Origin: a virus
IMG/VR virus record: IMGVR_UViG_3300042261_001117
Span: 1 to 64,000 of that record
Direction: 5' to 3' (one strand)
Length of the DNA: 64,000 nucleotides
In this document: positions 35,408-43,587 of the stretch, one piece after another
How positions within the stretch are numbered: position 1 is the first letter of the stretch
Layout of the letters: each line of letters opens with the position of its first letter
Translations under genes and position numbers: made by a program
The notes under the pieces: model-generated
The model's input: only the letters and a program-made list of their open reading frames with translations
Databases searched by the model: none
What the model was told of the DNA's origin: nothing

Positions 35408-35689
35408 ATGCGGATCGCGATTCTCTGCGTGCTGGTGGTGCTGGCTGCGTGCTCGCGCGGCAACTACTGCAAGGAAGCGAAGACCATCATGGACGACTGC
35501 GGCTTCGGGCCGTCGTCGGAATCGTCGACGGCGCTGCGGTCGGCGTGCGACGCCGGAGCGGCGGACGCGGTGATGCTCGCGAAGTGCTTGATCGTGGCGG
35601 ACCGCTACGAGCAGACGCGCGGGTGCTCGCAGATGCGGTTCATGACGTGCGTCGAACTGGTGTCGCGAGCACGATCCGGCAGGCTGTGA
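35408..35689 (+). CDS. Small lipoprotein
   Basis: The 93-residue protein has a classic lipoprotein signal, MRIAILCVLVVLAACSRG, with lipobox LAAC and Cys15. The mature part has six cysteines and is helical. The ATG follows TAGGGGGCGACC. Phage lipoproteins may serve in superinfection exclusion or lysis; the sequence does not decide. Confidence 0.6.
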   Translation: MRIAILCVLVVLAACSRGNYCKEAKTIMDDCGFGPSSESSTALRSACDAGAADAVMLAKCLIVADRYEQTRGCSQMRFMTCVELVSRARSGRL

Positions 35690-35707
35690 TGGCCGGTCGA
35701 AACGGGC

Positions 35708-35737
35708 TTGACGGGAGCGGCGCGAACGGCGTAGCGT
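35708..35737 (+). promoter_or_regulatory. Promoter of the replication unit (TTGACG-18-TAGCGT)
   Basis: TTGACG at 35708-35713 and TAGCGT at 35732-35737 with an 18-bp spacer. The predicted transcription start falls at about 35744, directly at the first arm of the interlocked inverted repeats. Confidence 0.55.
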
Positions 35738-35742
35738 GTTCG

Positions 35743-35827
35743 TGCAACCGGCTCTGTTCACCAATCAAGCTCTCGCGCCCCCCGGTGGTGGCGACTCTTC
35801 GGAGCCGGTTGCACCCACCACCGGGGG
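35743..35827 (+). ncRNA. Two interlocked long inverted repeats in the replication leader
   Basis: Arm A (35743-35754, TGCAACCGGCTC) is perfectly complementary to A' (35802-35813). Arm B (35779-35791, CCCCCGGTGGTGG) is perfectly complementary to B' (35815-35827). The order A-B-A'-B' means the two hairpins cannot both form fully, since only 1 nt separates A' from B'. A further CCACGC/GCGTGG pair (35828-35833 with 35855-35860) frames the region before the ribosome-binding site. The 135 bp are noncoding. They could be a two-state RNA leader, a small RNA or a DNA element at the replication origin. Confidence 0.6.
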
Positions 35828-35872
35828 CCACGCGAGTTTTGTGCGCTGGGCGTAGCGTGGCGAGGAGTGCGC

Positions 35873-36985
35873 ATGGGCGGCACTAGCTGGGTACGCATGG
35901 ACGCAGCGTACGACGACCATCCGGACGTTCGGCGCGCTGGGCTTGAGGGTAGCGTGGTGTTTCAGGCGCTCGTGCGCAGATCGAAGCTGTTTGGCCTCGA
36001 CGGCATCGTCAGCAAGAAGTACCTCGACGTGGAGTACCTAGCGGACGTGCTGAAAGCTCCACAGGACTTCATCCAGCGCGGGCTGGTGGCGTGCTTGCGC
36101 GTTGGACTGATCCGCGACGGCGATGGCGGCGTGACGATACCAGGGTGGGATCGCTTCCAGAGTCCCGACACGTTGCGGAAGCAGCGCTACACGGAACGGC
36201 ACGGACGAGACGCAGCAGATGGTGCGCAGCAGGTTGATCCGTTCCTGTCCGTTCCAAGAACGGACGAGAACGGACGAGAACGGATTGGAACGGATTGTCC
36301 GTCTGACGTGACGGTACGTGACGAGACAGGACGTGACGAGACGCACGAGCACTGCGCGCGCGCGCGTACGCACGAGGATTCGACCCCAGCACCCGCCGCA
36401 CCGACCACGCCGCCGCCTGATCCCGCGCGGCTCGCTGCGATCCGAAACGAGATGGCCATGGCGGACGCGCAGCGAGAAGCCGAGAGCGGCGTGCGTGTGC
36501 GCCCACTTCGCGTCGATCCGGAGCGCGAGGCCCGTGACGCCGCGTGGGCGGAAGAGATGGCGCTAGCGGCCAACGTCGCGCACGACGACGGCAAGATCCT
36601 CTCGGTCTACCAGCACTGGCTCGACTCCGCGGGTTTGCCTCCGCGCTGCATGTGCCCCGACGACCTGTACATGGGCAAGACGTTCCGACTGCTGGTGCTG
36701 GAGCGGCTGAGAGACGGGCTGACCTACGACGACATGAAGCGGGCGATCACGTCGTGCCACGGAAGCAAGCGGCATCAGGAGCGCGGCGTGTCGGGGTGGG
36801 GCGCTATCCTGCGGTCGCTCTCGACGGTGCAGGAGTTCATGGCAATCGCCAACGCGAAGGCCAAGCCGCAGCAGCGATCGGGTAGGCTGTCTGACGAGGA
36901 ATTCGCGAAGCGGTACGAGGAGCGCAAGGCGGAGAAGGCGCGGAACGAGGCGCTGCTGGCACAACACGGTCGGGGTCCGAGATGA
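35873..36985 (+). CDS. Putative replication initiator (DnaD/O-like)
   Basis: The ATG at 35873 has a GAGGAG site 5 bp upstream; length is 370. Residues 1-110 (VRMDAAYDDHPDVRRAGLEG to GWDRFQSPDTLRKQR) match the winged-helix N-terminus of phage replisome organisers. Residues 225-345 form a helical domain (WLDSAGLPPRCMCPDDLYMG to GAILRSLSTVQEFMA) like DnaD-type C-termini. The linker between them is coded by repeated DNA described separately and gives an odd RDETGRDETHEH peptide. The next gene is helicase-loader-like. The pair corresponds to lambda O and P in layout. Confidence 0.65.
   Translation: MGGTSWVRMDAAYDDHPDVRRAGLEGSVVFQALVRRSKLFGLDGIVSKKYLDVEYLADVLKAPQDFIQRGLVACLRVGLIRDGDGGVTIPGWDRFQSPDTLRKQRYTERHGRDAADGAQQVDPFLSVPRTDENGRERIGTDCPSDVTVRDETGRDETHEHCARARTHEDSTPAPAAPTTPPPDPARLAAIRNEMAMADAQREAESGVRVRPLRVDPEREARDAAWAEEMALAANVAHDDGKILSVYQHWLDSAGLPPRCMCPDDLYMGKTFRLLVLERLRDGLTYDDMKRAITSCHGSKRHQERGVSGWGAILRSLSTVQEFMAIANAKAKPQQRSGRLSDEEFAKRYEERKAEKARNEALLAQHGRGPR
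36239..36342 (+). repeat. Iteron-like repeats inside the initiator gene, candidate replication origin
   Basis: CCGTTC occurs at 36239-36244 and 36249-36254, and its complement GAACGG starts at 36258, 36268, 36278 and 36288, giving four tandem 10-bp units (two GAACGGACGA, two GAACGGATTG) in helical phase. GTCCGTTC and GAACGGAC (36247-36254, 36258-36265) form a perfect palindrome around CAA. Then ACGTGACG occurs at 36306, 36316 and 36331, the last two as 12-bp ACGTGACGAGAC repeats. Lambda and related phages keep initiator-binding iterons inside the O gene, so an origin is a reasonable inference. Confidence 0.6.
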
Positions 36986-37683
36986 ACCAGACTCAATGGC
37001 GCACCCACTGGAACAGTTTGCTGATCGGGTACCAGCGACGAGACGCCAGCGAGGAAGAGGAGCTTCTGTACCTGGAGCACCTCGAGAAGTGGCAGCCGGA
37101 GATCGTCGCGGCTGCGGTAAACGCTGCACTGGAGGAGGAGTCGTACTTCCCGCGCATCCAGTCTCTGGTGTCGCGATGCCAGCAGATCGAGCACGACGCC
37201 CGGCGGGAAGCTGCGAACTCAAGGCCACGACCGGCGGAGGAGTACGACGCGAACGCGCGCACGTACGCGTGCAGGAACTGCCTCGACACGGGCATGATCG
37301 ACTGCACGATTCCGCGCGGGAAGCATCTGATCGTCGGCATGGACGGGCGGCTGCGGTTCCGAGACGCGCGGTCGACGTCGGTGACGTTCTACTCGAACTG
37401 CCGCGTGCGCTGCACGTGCGATCGTGGGCTGGCGAAGCCCGCGTCGTTCGGCGCGCTGTTCTCGCCGGTGATGTTCCGAGCGCTGGGCTGGTGGGCGAAC
37501 AGGCAGCACGCGCACATCAACGCCATCCACGGCTTCCGGGTGTTCGCGTCGTCGGAGGAATACGTCGCGTGGGCGGAGGAGCAGGTTGGCAGGGTGGTGC
37601 CGGGCTCGCATCGAGCGCCGGATCGAGCGCCGGAGTATCAGGATCGGCGCGTGACCGACTTCGACAGCGAGGTGAACTTCTGA
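36982..37683 (+). CDS. Putative helicase loader with zinc-binding cysteines
   Basis: The 233-residue protein overlaps the initiator stop by ATGA. Residues 1-70 (RTHWNSLLIGYQRRDASEEE, LEKWQPEIVAAAVNAAL, FPRIQSLVSRCQ) have the helical pattern of phage P-type helicase loader N-termini. Residues 92-155 contain ACRNCLDTG and CRVRCTCDRG, four or more cysteines suited to a zinc site. No AAA+ motif is present, so it is not DnaC-like. Role inferred from order after the initiator. Confidence 0.55.
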   Translation: MNQTQWRTHWNSLLIGYQRRDASEEEELLYLEHLEKWQPEIVAAAVNAALEEESYFPRIQSLVSRCQQIEHDARREAANSRPRPAEEYDANARTYACRNCLDTGMIDCTIPRGKHLIVGMDGRLRFRDARSTSVTFYSNCRVRCTCDRGLAKPASFGALFSPVMFRALGWWANRQHAHINAIHGFRVFASSEEYVAWAEEQVGRVVPGSHRAPDRAPEYQDRRVTDFDSEVNF

Positions 37684-38240
37684 TGGACACGCTGGTGGTG
37701 TCGGTTGACCCTGGAACGGTCGGAGCGGTGGCGGTCGTGCGCTATCCGCACGCGGCGGACGTCGCGTCGATCCGCAAGGCGGTGGTCGGCGTGATCGAGT
37801 GGGGGCGTCGTGCAGGACAGACGCTCGAGACGGGGTCGCTGGCAGGTGCGTGCGCGGCGGTGAGCGAGATCGAGAAGCTGATCGCCACGACGGGCGTCGA
37901 GCGGGTGTTCGTGCGCTGCGAGACGGTGTGGGTTCCCCGCGGTGGAGCAAAGCGCCCGACGTCTCCGAAGAGCTTCCTCGGGCCCGCGATGGCGCTGGGC
38001 TGCTTCCTGCCGCTGGCGAGACCGATCGGGTTCTACGAACTGATGGCGCCGGACGAGTGGCGCAAGCTGCAGGGATGGACGTGGCCGCGCGGGAAGTCGC
38101 ACCGCGAGCAGGCAAAGGCCTACGCCGAGCAGCGGGCACTGGCGTTCATGGGTGATTGGGGCATGTCAGACCACGCTGCGGAGGCGCTGTGCATGGGGCT
38201 GGTGCCGCCGCCGATGGAAGTCGCGCGGGGGAAGCGATGA
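37683..38240 (+). CDS. RuvC-like Holliday junction resolvase
   Basis: The 185-residue protein has the RNase H-like resolvase pattern: VVSVDPGTVGAVAVVR at the N-terminus with the first catalytic Asp (about D9), FVRCETVWVPRGG with the second acid (Glu, about 80), and SDHAAEALCMGL near residue 164 with the final Asp/His pair. It should cut four-way junctions in replicating phage DNA. It begins at the stop of the loader gene and overlaps the next ATG, so the operon is tight. Confidence 0.75.
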   Translation: MDTLVVSVDPGTVGAVAVVRYPHAADVASIRKAVVGVIEWGRRAGQTLETGSLAGACAAVSEIEKLIATTGVERVFVRCETVWVPRGGAKRPTSPKSFLGPAMALGCFLPLARPIGFYELMAPDEWRKLQGWTWPRGKSHREQAKAYAEQRALAFMGDWGMSDHAAEALCMGLVPPPMEVARGKR

Positions 38241-38659
38241 AGATCGTCCGCGTCTACTGCACGCACTGCGCGGGCAAGCACTCGCTGAATGGAAAGCGCG
38301 GTCGTCTGCGCTTCACGCCGACCGGGATCGGATTCCGACCGGACGGCGCGACGGAGTACATCGCGCTGAACGCCAAGACCGTCGAGGAGGGGCGCGTGAC
38401 GATCGTGCTGAACGGCGGGCGCGACGAGCGCAGCGTGTCGGTGTTCGTTCGACAGCCGCTTCCGCCGGACCCCGATCGCGCGCTTCGCGAGGTGCGCTCG
38501 GCTGCTGAAGCTCGCAACGGCAAGAAGCCGTCGCGGTGGACGGACGTCGAGCCACCTGCGGACGCTGACAGCGACTACGGCATCGACCGTGCGCAGACCG
38601 GCGTCGATGCAGACGACCTGGGCATCGAGGAGTTCAACGACTCGAACGGGGATGAGTAG
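38237..38659 (+). CDS. Hypothetical protein
   Basis: The 140-residue protein starts within the stop of the resolvase gene. The N-terminus carries CTHCAGKH, a possible half zinc site, followed by beta strands; the C-terminal third is acidic (DADSDYGIDRAQ, EEFNDSNGDE). Acidic tails of this sort occur in DNA-mimic or protein-interaction regions. Not recognised. Confidence 0.45.
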   Translation: MKIVRVYCTHCAGKHSLNGKRGRLRFTPTGIGFRPDGATEYIALNAKTVEEGRVTIVLNGGRDERSVSVFVRQPLPPDPDRALREVRSAAEARNGKKPSRWTDVEPPADADSDYGIDRAQTGVDADDLGIEEFNDSNGDE

Positions 38660-39143
38660 CGCCATGGGGTTTCCTCTGGATGCAGGGACACGCGCGTCGA
38701 TGGTTGGCAGGAGGATCGTCGCCCTACCTGCCAGGACTGCAGCGGGCGTTGTGATGAGCGTCGACCTGATGTTCGCGACGTGTCTGGTCGACGAGGACGA
38801 ATACGGGCGCGCGCTGCCGCCGATGGAGCACCGGCGCGCGCGCTACACGATCCCGCACTCTGGCGCGCAGCCGTGGGCGTTCGATCTTGAGCGGCCGGAG
38901 GATCGAGCGCGGTGGGCGCTGGAGATCGCCAACGCGGGATCCGCGGAGTACGCGCTGCGAGACGCGGTCGAGGTCGTTGCGAACTGCGGTGTGACGAACG
39001 ACCAGATCGCGGACGCAGCACGCATGGCGCTGGTGTTTGACGGCAGCACGACGGCGTGGAACCTGCAGGGGCTGCTCGTGCTCGAGAACCTGCTGCGGAA
39101 GCAGCGCGGGATGCCGCCGCACGAGTTCGGCGGGAAGGAGTAG
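38652..39143 (+). CDS. Hypothetical protein
   Basis: I start it at ATG 38652, which overlaps the previous gene by 8 bp; ATG 38664 is equally possible. The 163-residue product has a short beta region and two helical regions (ALRDAVEVVANCGVTNDQIA, NLQGLLVLENLLRKQ). Nothing identifies it. It lies 3 bp before the radical SAM gene. Confidence 0.45.
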   Translation: MSSAMGFPLDAGTRASMVGRRIVALPARTAAGVVMSVDLMFATCLVDEDEYGRALPPMEHRRARYTIPHSGAQPWAFDLERPEDRARWALEIANAGSAEYALRDAVEVVANCGVTNDQIADAARMALVFDGSTTAWNLQGLLVLENLLRKQRGMPPHEFGGKE

Positions 39144-39146
39144 ACG

Positions 39147-39965
39147 ATGGCTGGGATCTACGAGCCTCGCGGGCGCGCACTGGAGTACAGCCCGCTGGCG
39201 CTCAACCTGTACAACGGCTGTGACCACGCGTGCTCGTACTGCTACAACCGGCGCATTTACCGGTCGAACTGGACGGCCGACGCGAAGCCCATGGCGTGGC
39301 TCACGCTCGACGCGCTGCAGAAGACGTGCGAGAAGTACGCGGGCAGCCTCGATCAGGTGCTGCTGTCCTTCGTCGGCGACCCGTACTGCGCGGCGGACGA
39401 ACGCGAGCGCTGGACGCGCGTGGCGCTGGAAGCGCTGCTGCACAACCGCATTCCCGCTGCGGTGCTGACGAAGGGCGGCAATCGCTGTCTGCGGGACGTG
39501 GACCTGTTCCGCGCGTTCGGTCGGTCGATCATGGTCGGTGCGACCATCACCGGCATGGACGACCTCGAGTCCGGCGCCGCGACGAACCAGCATCGCTGCG
39601 ACGTGCTCGATGAACTGGCTCGGTGCGGTGTGCCCACCTGGGCGTCGTTTGAGCCGGTCATCGACCCGGAGAAGTCGTTGGCGTGGCTGGCGTACGTGCT
39701 TGATCGCGGTGCGGTGTGGATGGTCAAGATCGGCAAGTGCAACCAGTGGGGCGGGTGCGACGACTCGAAGATCGACTGGGCCAAGTTCCTGGCCAACGCG
39801 GTCGGCATCTGCGAGGAGTCGACGGTGCGGTACTACATCAAGGACTCGCTGTGGATCGCGGCGGGGCGGCCGGAGTTCGTGTACGTCAACCACGCGGTGG
39901 CGATGGACGACGGCCACCGCAACCCGCGGCTGTTCCAATCGGAGCCGTTCGGAAAGGTGGCATGA
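39147..39965 (+). CDS. Radical SAM protein, SPL-like
   Basis: The 272-residue protein has the cluster motif CDHACSYCY (about 28-36, CxxxCxxC), which binds the [4Fe-4S] cluster that cleaves S-adenosylmethionine. A GDPYCAADERERW segment (about 78-90) and alternating strand/helix pattern complete the partial TIM barrel, as in spore photoproduct lyase-like and Rv2578c-like proteins. Phages carry relatives of unknown substrate; repair of DNA lesions or base modification are options. It is coupled to a small gene and a DNA methylase, which favours DNA as the target. Confidence 0.8.
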   Translation: MAGIYEPRGRALEYSPLALNLYNGCDHACSYCYNRRIYRSNWTADAKPMAWLTLDALQKTCEKYAGSLDQVLLSFVGDPYCAADERERWTRVALEALLHNRIPAAVLTKGGNRCLRDVDLFRAFGRSIMVGATITGMDDLESGAATNQHRCDVLDELARCGVPTWASFEPVIDPEKSLAWLAYVLDRGAVWMVKIGKCNQWGGCDDSKIDWAKFLANAVGICEESTVRYYIKDSLWIAAGRPEFVYVNHAVAMDDGHRNPRLFQSEPFGKVA

Positions 39966-40261
39966 TGGCTGGCATCGCGATTCACTGCGGGCTGTCGGTG
40001 CGTGGCGCCATCCACCGCGCGTCTGCCACGAAGAAGCGCTCGTACCTGAAGGGCATGTTCAAGCACCCGAGCGGCACGCGGTCTATGACGCCCGACGAGG
40101 CGTTCGAACTGCTGCTCGACGAGTTGTCGAAGGGACACGAGGTGCTTCCGTTCAGCGACTCGTGCAAGAACTGGGACTGGAAGCACGGGTGCAGGTGCGC
40201 GCAAGTGGCGCGAGCGCAGGCAGAGCAGGTGTCCGGAAATTCCGGAGACGTGACGCCGTGA
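39962..40261 (+). CDS. Hypothetical small phage protein
   Basis: The 99-residue protein begins at ATG 39962 or 39965, overlapping the radical SAM stop. The stretch KKRSYLKGMFKHPSGTRSMT and LLDELSKGHEVLPFSDSC is typical of a small phage family often beside methylase genes; the C-terminus has CKNWDWKHGCRC. Possibly metal-binding. No function known. Confidence 0.5.
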   Translation: MMAGIAIHCGLSVRGAIHRASATKKRSYLKGMFKHPSGTRSMTPDEAFELLLDELSKGHEVLPFSDSCKNWDWKHGCRCAQVARAQAEQVSGNSGDVTP

Positions 40262-41145
40262 AGTCGCCAATCGTGTACTTCGGCAAGAAGGCCTCGGTGG
40301 CCGACGTCATATGGGCGCGGCTCGGCGACGTGCGCCGGTACGTGGAGCCGTTCTTCGGGAGCGGCTCCGTGCTGCTCTCGCGCCCGGCGCTGCCGACGCG
40401 CGTCGAGATCGCCAACGACGACTCGGTCTACGTGGCGAACTTCTTCCGCGCGATGCAGTCAGACCCGGACGGCGTCGCGCGCGCTGCTCGATGGCCGAAG
40501 CACGAGTGCGAGATCGCCGCGCGACACCGCTGGCTGCTGGCCCGGCACGACGAACTGAAGCGCGACCTCATGGACAACGCAGAGAAGTACGACGCGCAGG
40601 CGGCTGGATGGTGGCTGTGGGGCAACGCGGCGTGGCTCGGGAGCGGCTGGTGCACAGTCGGGCGGAACTGCAACCGGACGCAGGTTCCGCATCCGACGCC
40701 ACAGGGGTACTGGGCCATCGACGACTTTGAGAGCTACGCCCGCGAGATGCAGGAGCGGCTGTTGCGGGTGATGTTCATGTGCGGCGACTGGACGCGCGCG
40801 GTGACGACAGCGATGCTCGGGCTCCATGCTTCCAACTGCGTCACCGGCGTGCTGCTTGACCCGCCGTACGACGCTGGGACGGGCGCGTTCTACACGAGCG
40901 ACCAGCGGTCGGTCTGGCACGACGCGCAGCGGTGGGCAATCGAGCACGGCGACGACCCCGGACTGCGGATCGTGCTCTGCGGGTACGACGGCGTCGGCGA
41001 GGCGATGCCGCCAGAATGGGAAACGGTGCACTGGGACACCGGAGGAGCCTACGGCACGGCAGAGAGCACCGCGAACAAGGAGAACGGGAAACGCGAGGTG
41101 CTGTACTTCTCGCCGCACTGCAACCGCCAGATGGCGCTGTTGTGA
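40258..41145 (+). CDS. Dam-type N6-adenine DNA methyltransferase
   Basis: Starting at the GTG within the previous stop, the protein has 295 residues. Motif I is VEPFFGSGSVLL (about 28-39) and motif IV is LLDPPYDAGTG (about 200-210), in the alpha-class order (SAM-binding first). The N-terminus PIVYFGKKASVADVI is the usual D12-class opening. It should methylate adenine, perhaps to protect phage DNA from host restriction. The target site cannot be predicted. A promoter follows the gene. Confidence 0.85.
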   Translation: MKSPIVYFGKKASVADVIWARLGDVRRYVEPFFGSGSVLLSRPALPTRVEIANDDSVYVANFFRAMQSDPDGVARAARWPKHECEIAARHRWLLARHDELKRDLMDNAEKYDAQAAGWWLWGNAAWLGSGWCTVGRNCNRTQVPHPTPQGYWAIDDFESYAREMQERLLRVMFMCGDWTRAVTTAMLGLHASNCVTGVLLDPPYDAGTGAFYTSDQRSVWHDAQRWAIEHGDDPGLRIVLCGYDGVGEAMPPEWETVHWDTGGAYGTAESTANKENGKREVLYFSPHCNRQMALL

Positions 41146-41183
41146 TGTCGCGATGCGAAAGCAAGACGCGCACCGGAACGGCA

Positions 41184-41213
41184 TTGACGCCGTTGGCAAC
41201 CTGTGTTGAGAAT
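41184..41213 (+). promoter_or_regulatory. Possible promoter TTGACG-18-GAGAAT
   Basis: TTGACG at 41184-41189 is good; the best -10 is GAGAAT at 41208-41213, which is poor. A new transcript upstream of the 41252 gene is plausible because 106 bp here are noncoding. Confidence 0.35.
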
Positions 41214-41251
41214 GGGCGCGACGGTAGCACACGATGAAAGGAGCACCTCCC

Positions 41252-42646
41252 ATGCCGCGACACCGAACGACCACCCCCGACGAGCGCAAGCGCAAAGCGC
41301 TCGAGGCGAGGCGCGAGCCGATCAAGCTCGCGTCGCTCGTTAGCACGCTCAAGCTTCAGATCGACGACCTGCAGCGCAAGCTCGCGTCGGCGGACGCGCG
41401 GACGGCGCAGGCCGTCGGCATCGCCACGCACGAGCTTCGCGACGAACTCGAGCGCTTCCGCGCGGCGAAGGCGGTCCACGTGCCGCACCAGTTCGCGGAC
41501 GAGGCTCGCAGCGCGGTCGAGAAGCTCGCGACGGACTTCCTCGCGCCGCTCTCGGAGCGGTGGAACGCGCTCGATCAGACCAACGTCCGCATGCGCGAGG
41601 AACTGAGCGCCGCGCTGGACCGCGAGCAAGCGCTGCTCGAGCGTGTCGAGTCGTCCGCCCGCGACGACGCGGCACTGATCGGTGAGATGAACGCGGCGAA
41701 GGCCGCGCAGATGGAACTGCTACTGGCGCTCCGCAACGCGTACGAGGACGGCGTCGCGCCGCCGTGGCTGGTGCGGTTCGCCAAGGCGTTCCACGACGCG
41801 CCGAATGGCAAGCTGAAGGACGAGCAGGCGACGGCGCTGTTCAACCGCGTCTACCGCTGGGCGATGGAGCAGGCGCGCGACGCCGCGCGCGACGTCAAGT
41901 CCGCGCTGGAGCGCGCGCGCGACGCGGCGTCCAAGAGCCCGCAGCCGCTGCAGGTCGGAACGTCGGCGGATGCAGGGCCGGGCTCTGCCGACAACGCGAA
42001 GGTGATCGAGGTCGCGGACGCGCTCGGCGTCCGGCTGGTCGATCCGGTCGCGGAGGAGTGGGAGTTGCGCTGGGTGGACGAGGACGGCAACCTCGCCATC
42101 GAGGTCGTGAGCGCGAGCCCCGCCGCAGTGGCGCAGGAGATCGCGGCGATCGTCCGCAAGCGGCCGATGCTCCGCAACGTGATGGTCGAGACCAACGGCG
42201 TGGGCTCGATCGTGTACGAGACGCTGCGTCAGGAAGACCTGCAGGTGTGGGTGGAAGCGCACGTGACGACGAACGCCTCGCCGTTCCCGGAGCCCGCGCT
42301 GATGCGTCTGCCCGCGTGCGGGCACCGCAAGATGAAGGAGCCGGGCGAGTGCGACAACACCGCGACGCAGGAGCGCGACGGCGGGCTGGCGGTGTGCGGG
42401 CAACTGAAGCCGGGCGTGATCGACGGCAAGCCGGTCCCTCCCGCCGGGTGCGCGCACTACGAGATGCTGAACGCCGCGTCGAAGTCCGCTGGCGCCATCC
42501 GCGAAGCGCTCGAGCACACGGTCGGAGAAGAGCCCGGCGTCCCGATGCCCGGCGACAAGCCGAACTGCCACATCCCCGTCTCGTTCCGCGTGGTGAAGGA
42601 CGACGAGGCGGTCGACGAGCAGCACCAGAACGGGGTGACGCCATGA
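41252..42646 (+). CDS. Hypothetical coiled-coil protein with zinc-binding C-terminus
   Basis: The ATG at 41252 is chosen because AAAGGAG (41237-41243) fits it better than the ATG at 41234. The 464-residue protein has a basic N-terminus, long coiled coil (20-235) and a C-terminal globular half (255-430) with ACGHRKMKEPGECDN and CGQL..GCAHY cysteines and histidines. It ends by overlapping the HD gene. It may be a scaffold or a DNA-binding factor. No family is recognised. Confidence 0.5.
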   Translation: MPRHRTTTPDERKRKALEARREPIKLASLVSTLKLQIDDLQRKLASADARTAQAVGIATHELRDELERFRAAKAVHVPHQFADEARSAVEKLATDFLAPLSERWNALDQTNVRMREELSAALDREQALLERVESSARDDAALIGEMNAAKAAQMELLLALRNAYEDGVAPPWLVRFAKAFHDAPNGKLKDEQATALFNRVYRWAMEQARDAARDVKSALERARDAASKSPQPLQVGTSADAGPGSADNAKVIEVADALGVRLVDPVAEEWELRWVDEDGNLAIEVVSASPAAVAQEIAAIVRKRPMLRNVMVETNGVGSIVYETLRQEDLQVWVEAHVTTNASPFPEPALMRLPACGHRKMKEPGECDNTATQERDGGLAVCGQLKPGVIDGKPVPPAGCAHYEMLNAASKSAGAIREALEHTVGEEPGVPMPGDKPNCHIPVSFRVVKDDEAVDEQHQNGVTP

Positions 42647-43584
42647 AGCTCGCCAACTGCCAGACGGGCGCGGCGTTCGGGCTCGATCTGCTCGTGACCG
42701 ACGTGTCGACTGGCAAGACCAAGAAGGGCTCCCCGTACCTGTCGTTGATGCTGAGCGACGGTGTGGATCGGATCAGCGCGCGCTGGTGGGACTGCGACAA
42801 CGCGGACGGCGCGGTGCAGAAGGGCTCGATCTACTACGTGACCGGCAACATCAACGAGTACCAGGGCGAGCGGCAGGCGATCGTGGCGAGCATGGCGCCC
42901 AGCGACGCGGCGCCCGAGGACTTCATGCCCCGCAGCGCGACGACGCCGGAGCTTCTGTTCGGGCGCATCGACCACTACATCCGCACGATCGCATCGGAGC
43001 CGCTGCGCGAGGCGGTGGCGACGCTGGTGCAGGGGCTGTGGCACGATCGTTTCTACGCGGCACCCGCGGCGTCGTCCAACCACCACGCCCGCGTCGGCGG
43101 GCTGGCGGAGCACACGCTGTCGATGCTCGACGAGTGGGCGGCGCTGGCGCCGGTGCTGGACCGCTGGCACCCGGACCTGCTGGACCACGACGTGATGGTC
43201 GCGGGCATCGTGCTGCACGACCTCGGCAAGGCGGTGGAGATCGAGTCGACGCCGGGGTTCCCGTACAGCACGCACGGGCAGATGCTCGGGCACATCCCGA
43301 TGGCAGCCATCGCGGTGCGAGGTGCGCTCGGCGACTACGCGAACACGGAGCGCGGGCTCCGCGTGCTCAACTGCATCCTGTCCCACCACGGCAAGCTGGA
43401 GTGGGGCAGCCCGGTGGTGCCGCGGTGCCCCGAGGCGGTGTTGCTCCACGAGATCGACATGCTCGACAGCAGGATGGAGCACTTCGCGCAGTTGGTCGCG
43501 AATGGCGTGGGCCAGGACGGATGGACGGAGCGCGACAAGCTGTTCGACGGGGCCATGCGCGGTCCCATGCAGCGGGAGGACTGA
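42643..43584 (+). CDS. OB-fold plus HD-domain protein, YhaM-like exonuclease
   Basis: The 313-residue protein has an N-terminal OB-like domain (1-95, LLVTDVSTGKTKKGSPYLSL to YYVTGNINEYQG) and an HD domain at about 140-280. Metal ligands are visible: SSNHHARVGGLAEHT (His pair), VLHDLGKAVE (the HD pair), GHIPMAA and ILSHHGKLEWG. This order is that of YhaM/CBF1 3'-5' exoribonucleases. In a phage it may degrade RNA or hydrolyse nucleotides; the substrate is open. It overlaps its upstream neighbour by ATGA. Confidence 0.8.
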   Translation: MKLANCQTGAAFGLDLLVTDVSTGKTKKGSPYLSLMLSDGVDRISARWWDCDNADGAVQKGSIYYVTGNINEYQGERQAIVASMAPSDAAPEDFMPRSATTPELLFGRIDHYIRTIASEPLREAVATLVQGLWHDRFYAAPAASSNHHARVGGLAEHTLSMLDEWAALAPVLDRWHPDLLDHDVMVAGIVLHDLGKAVEIESTPGFPYSTHGQMLGHIPMAAIAVRGALGDYANTERGLRVLNCILSHHGKLEWGSPVVPRCPEAVLLHEIDMLDSRMEHFAQLVANGVGQDGWTERDKLFDGAMRGPMQRED

Positions 43585-43587
43585 CCG

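Noticed and set aside
35743-35827. A classical H-type pseudoknot
   Set aside because: Only 1 nt separates the 3' arm of the first stem from that of the second, too short to span a 12-bp helix, so mutually exclusive hairpins are more likely.
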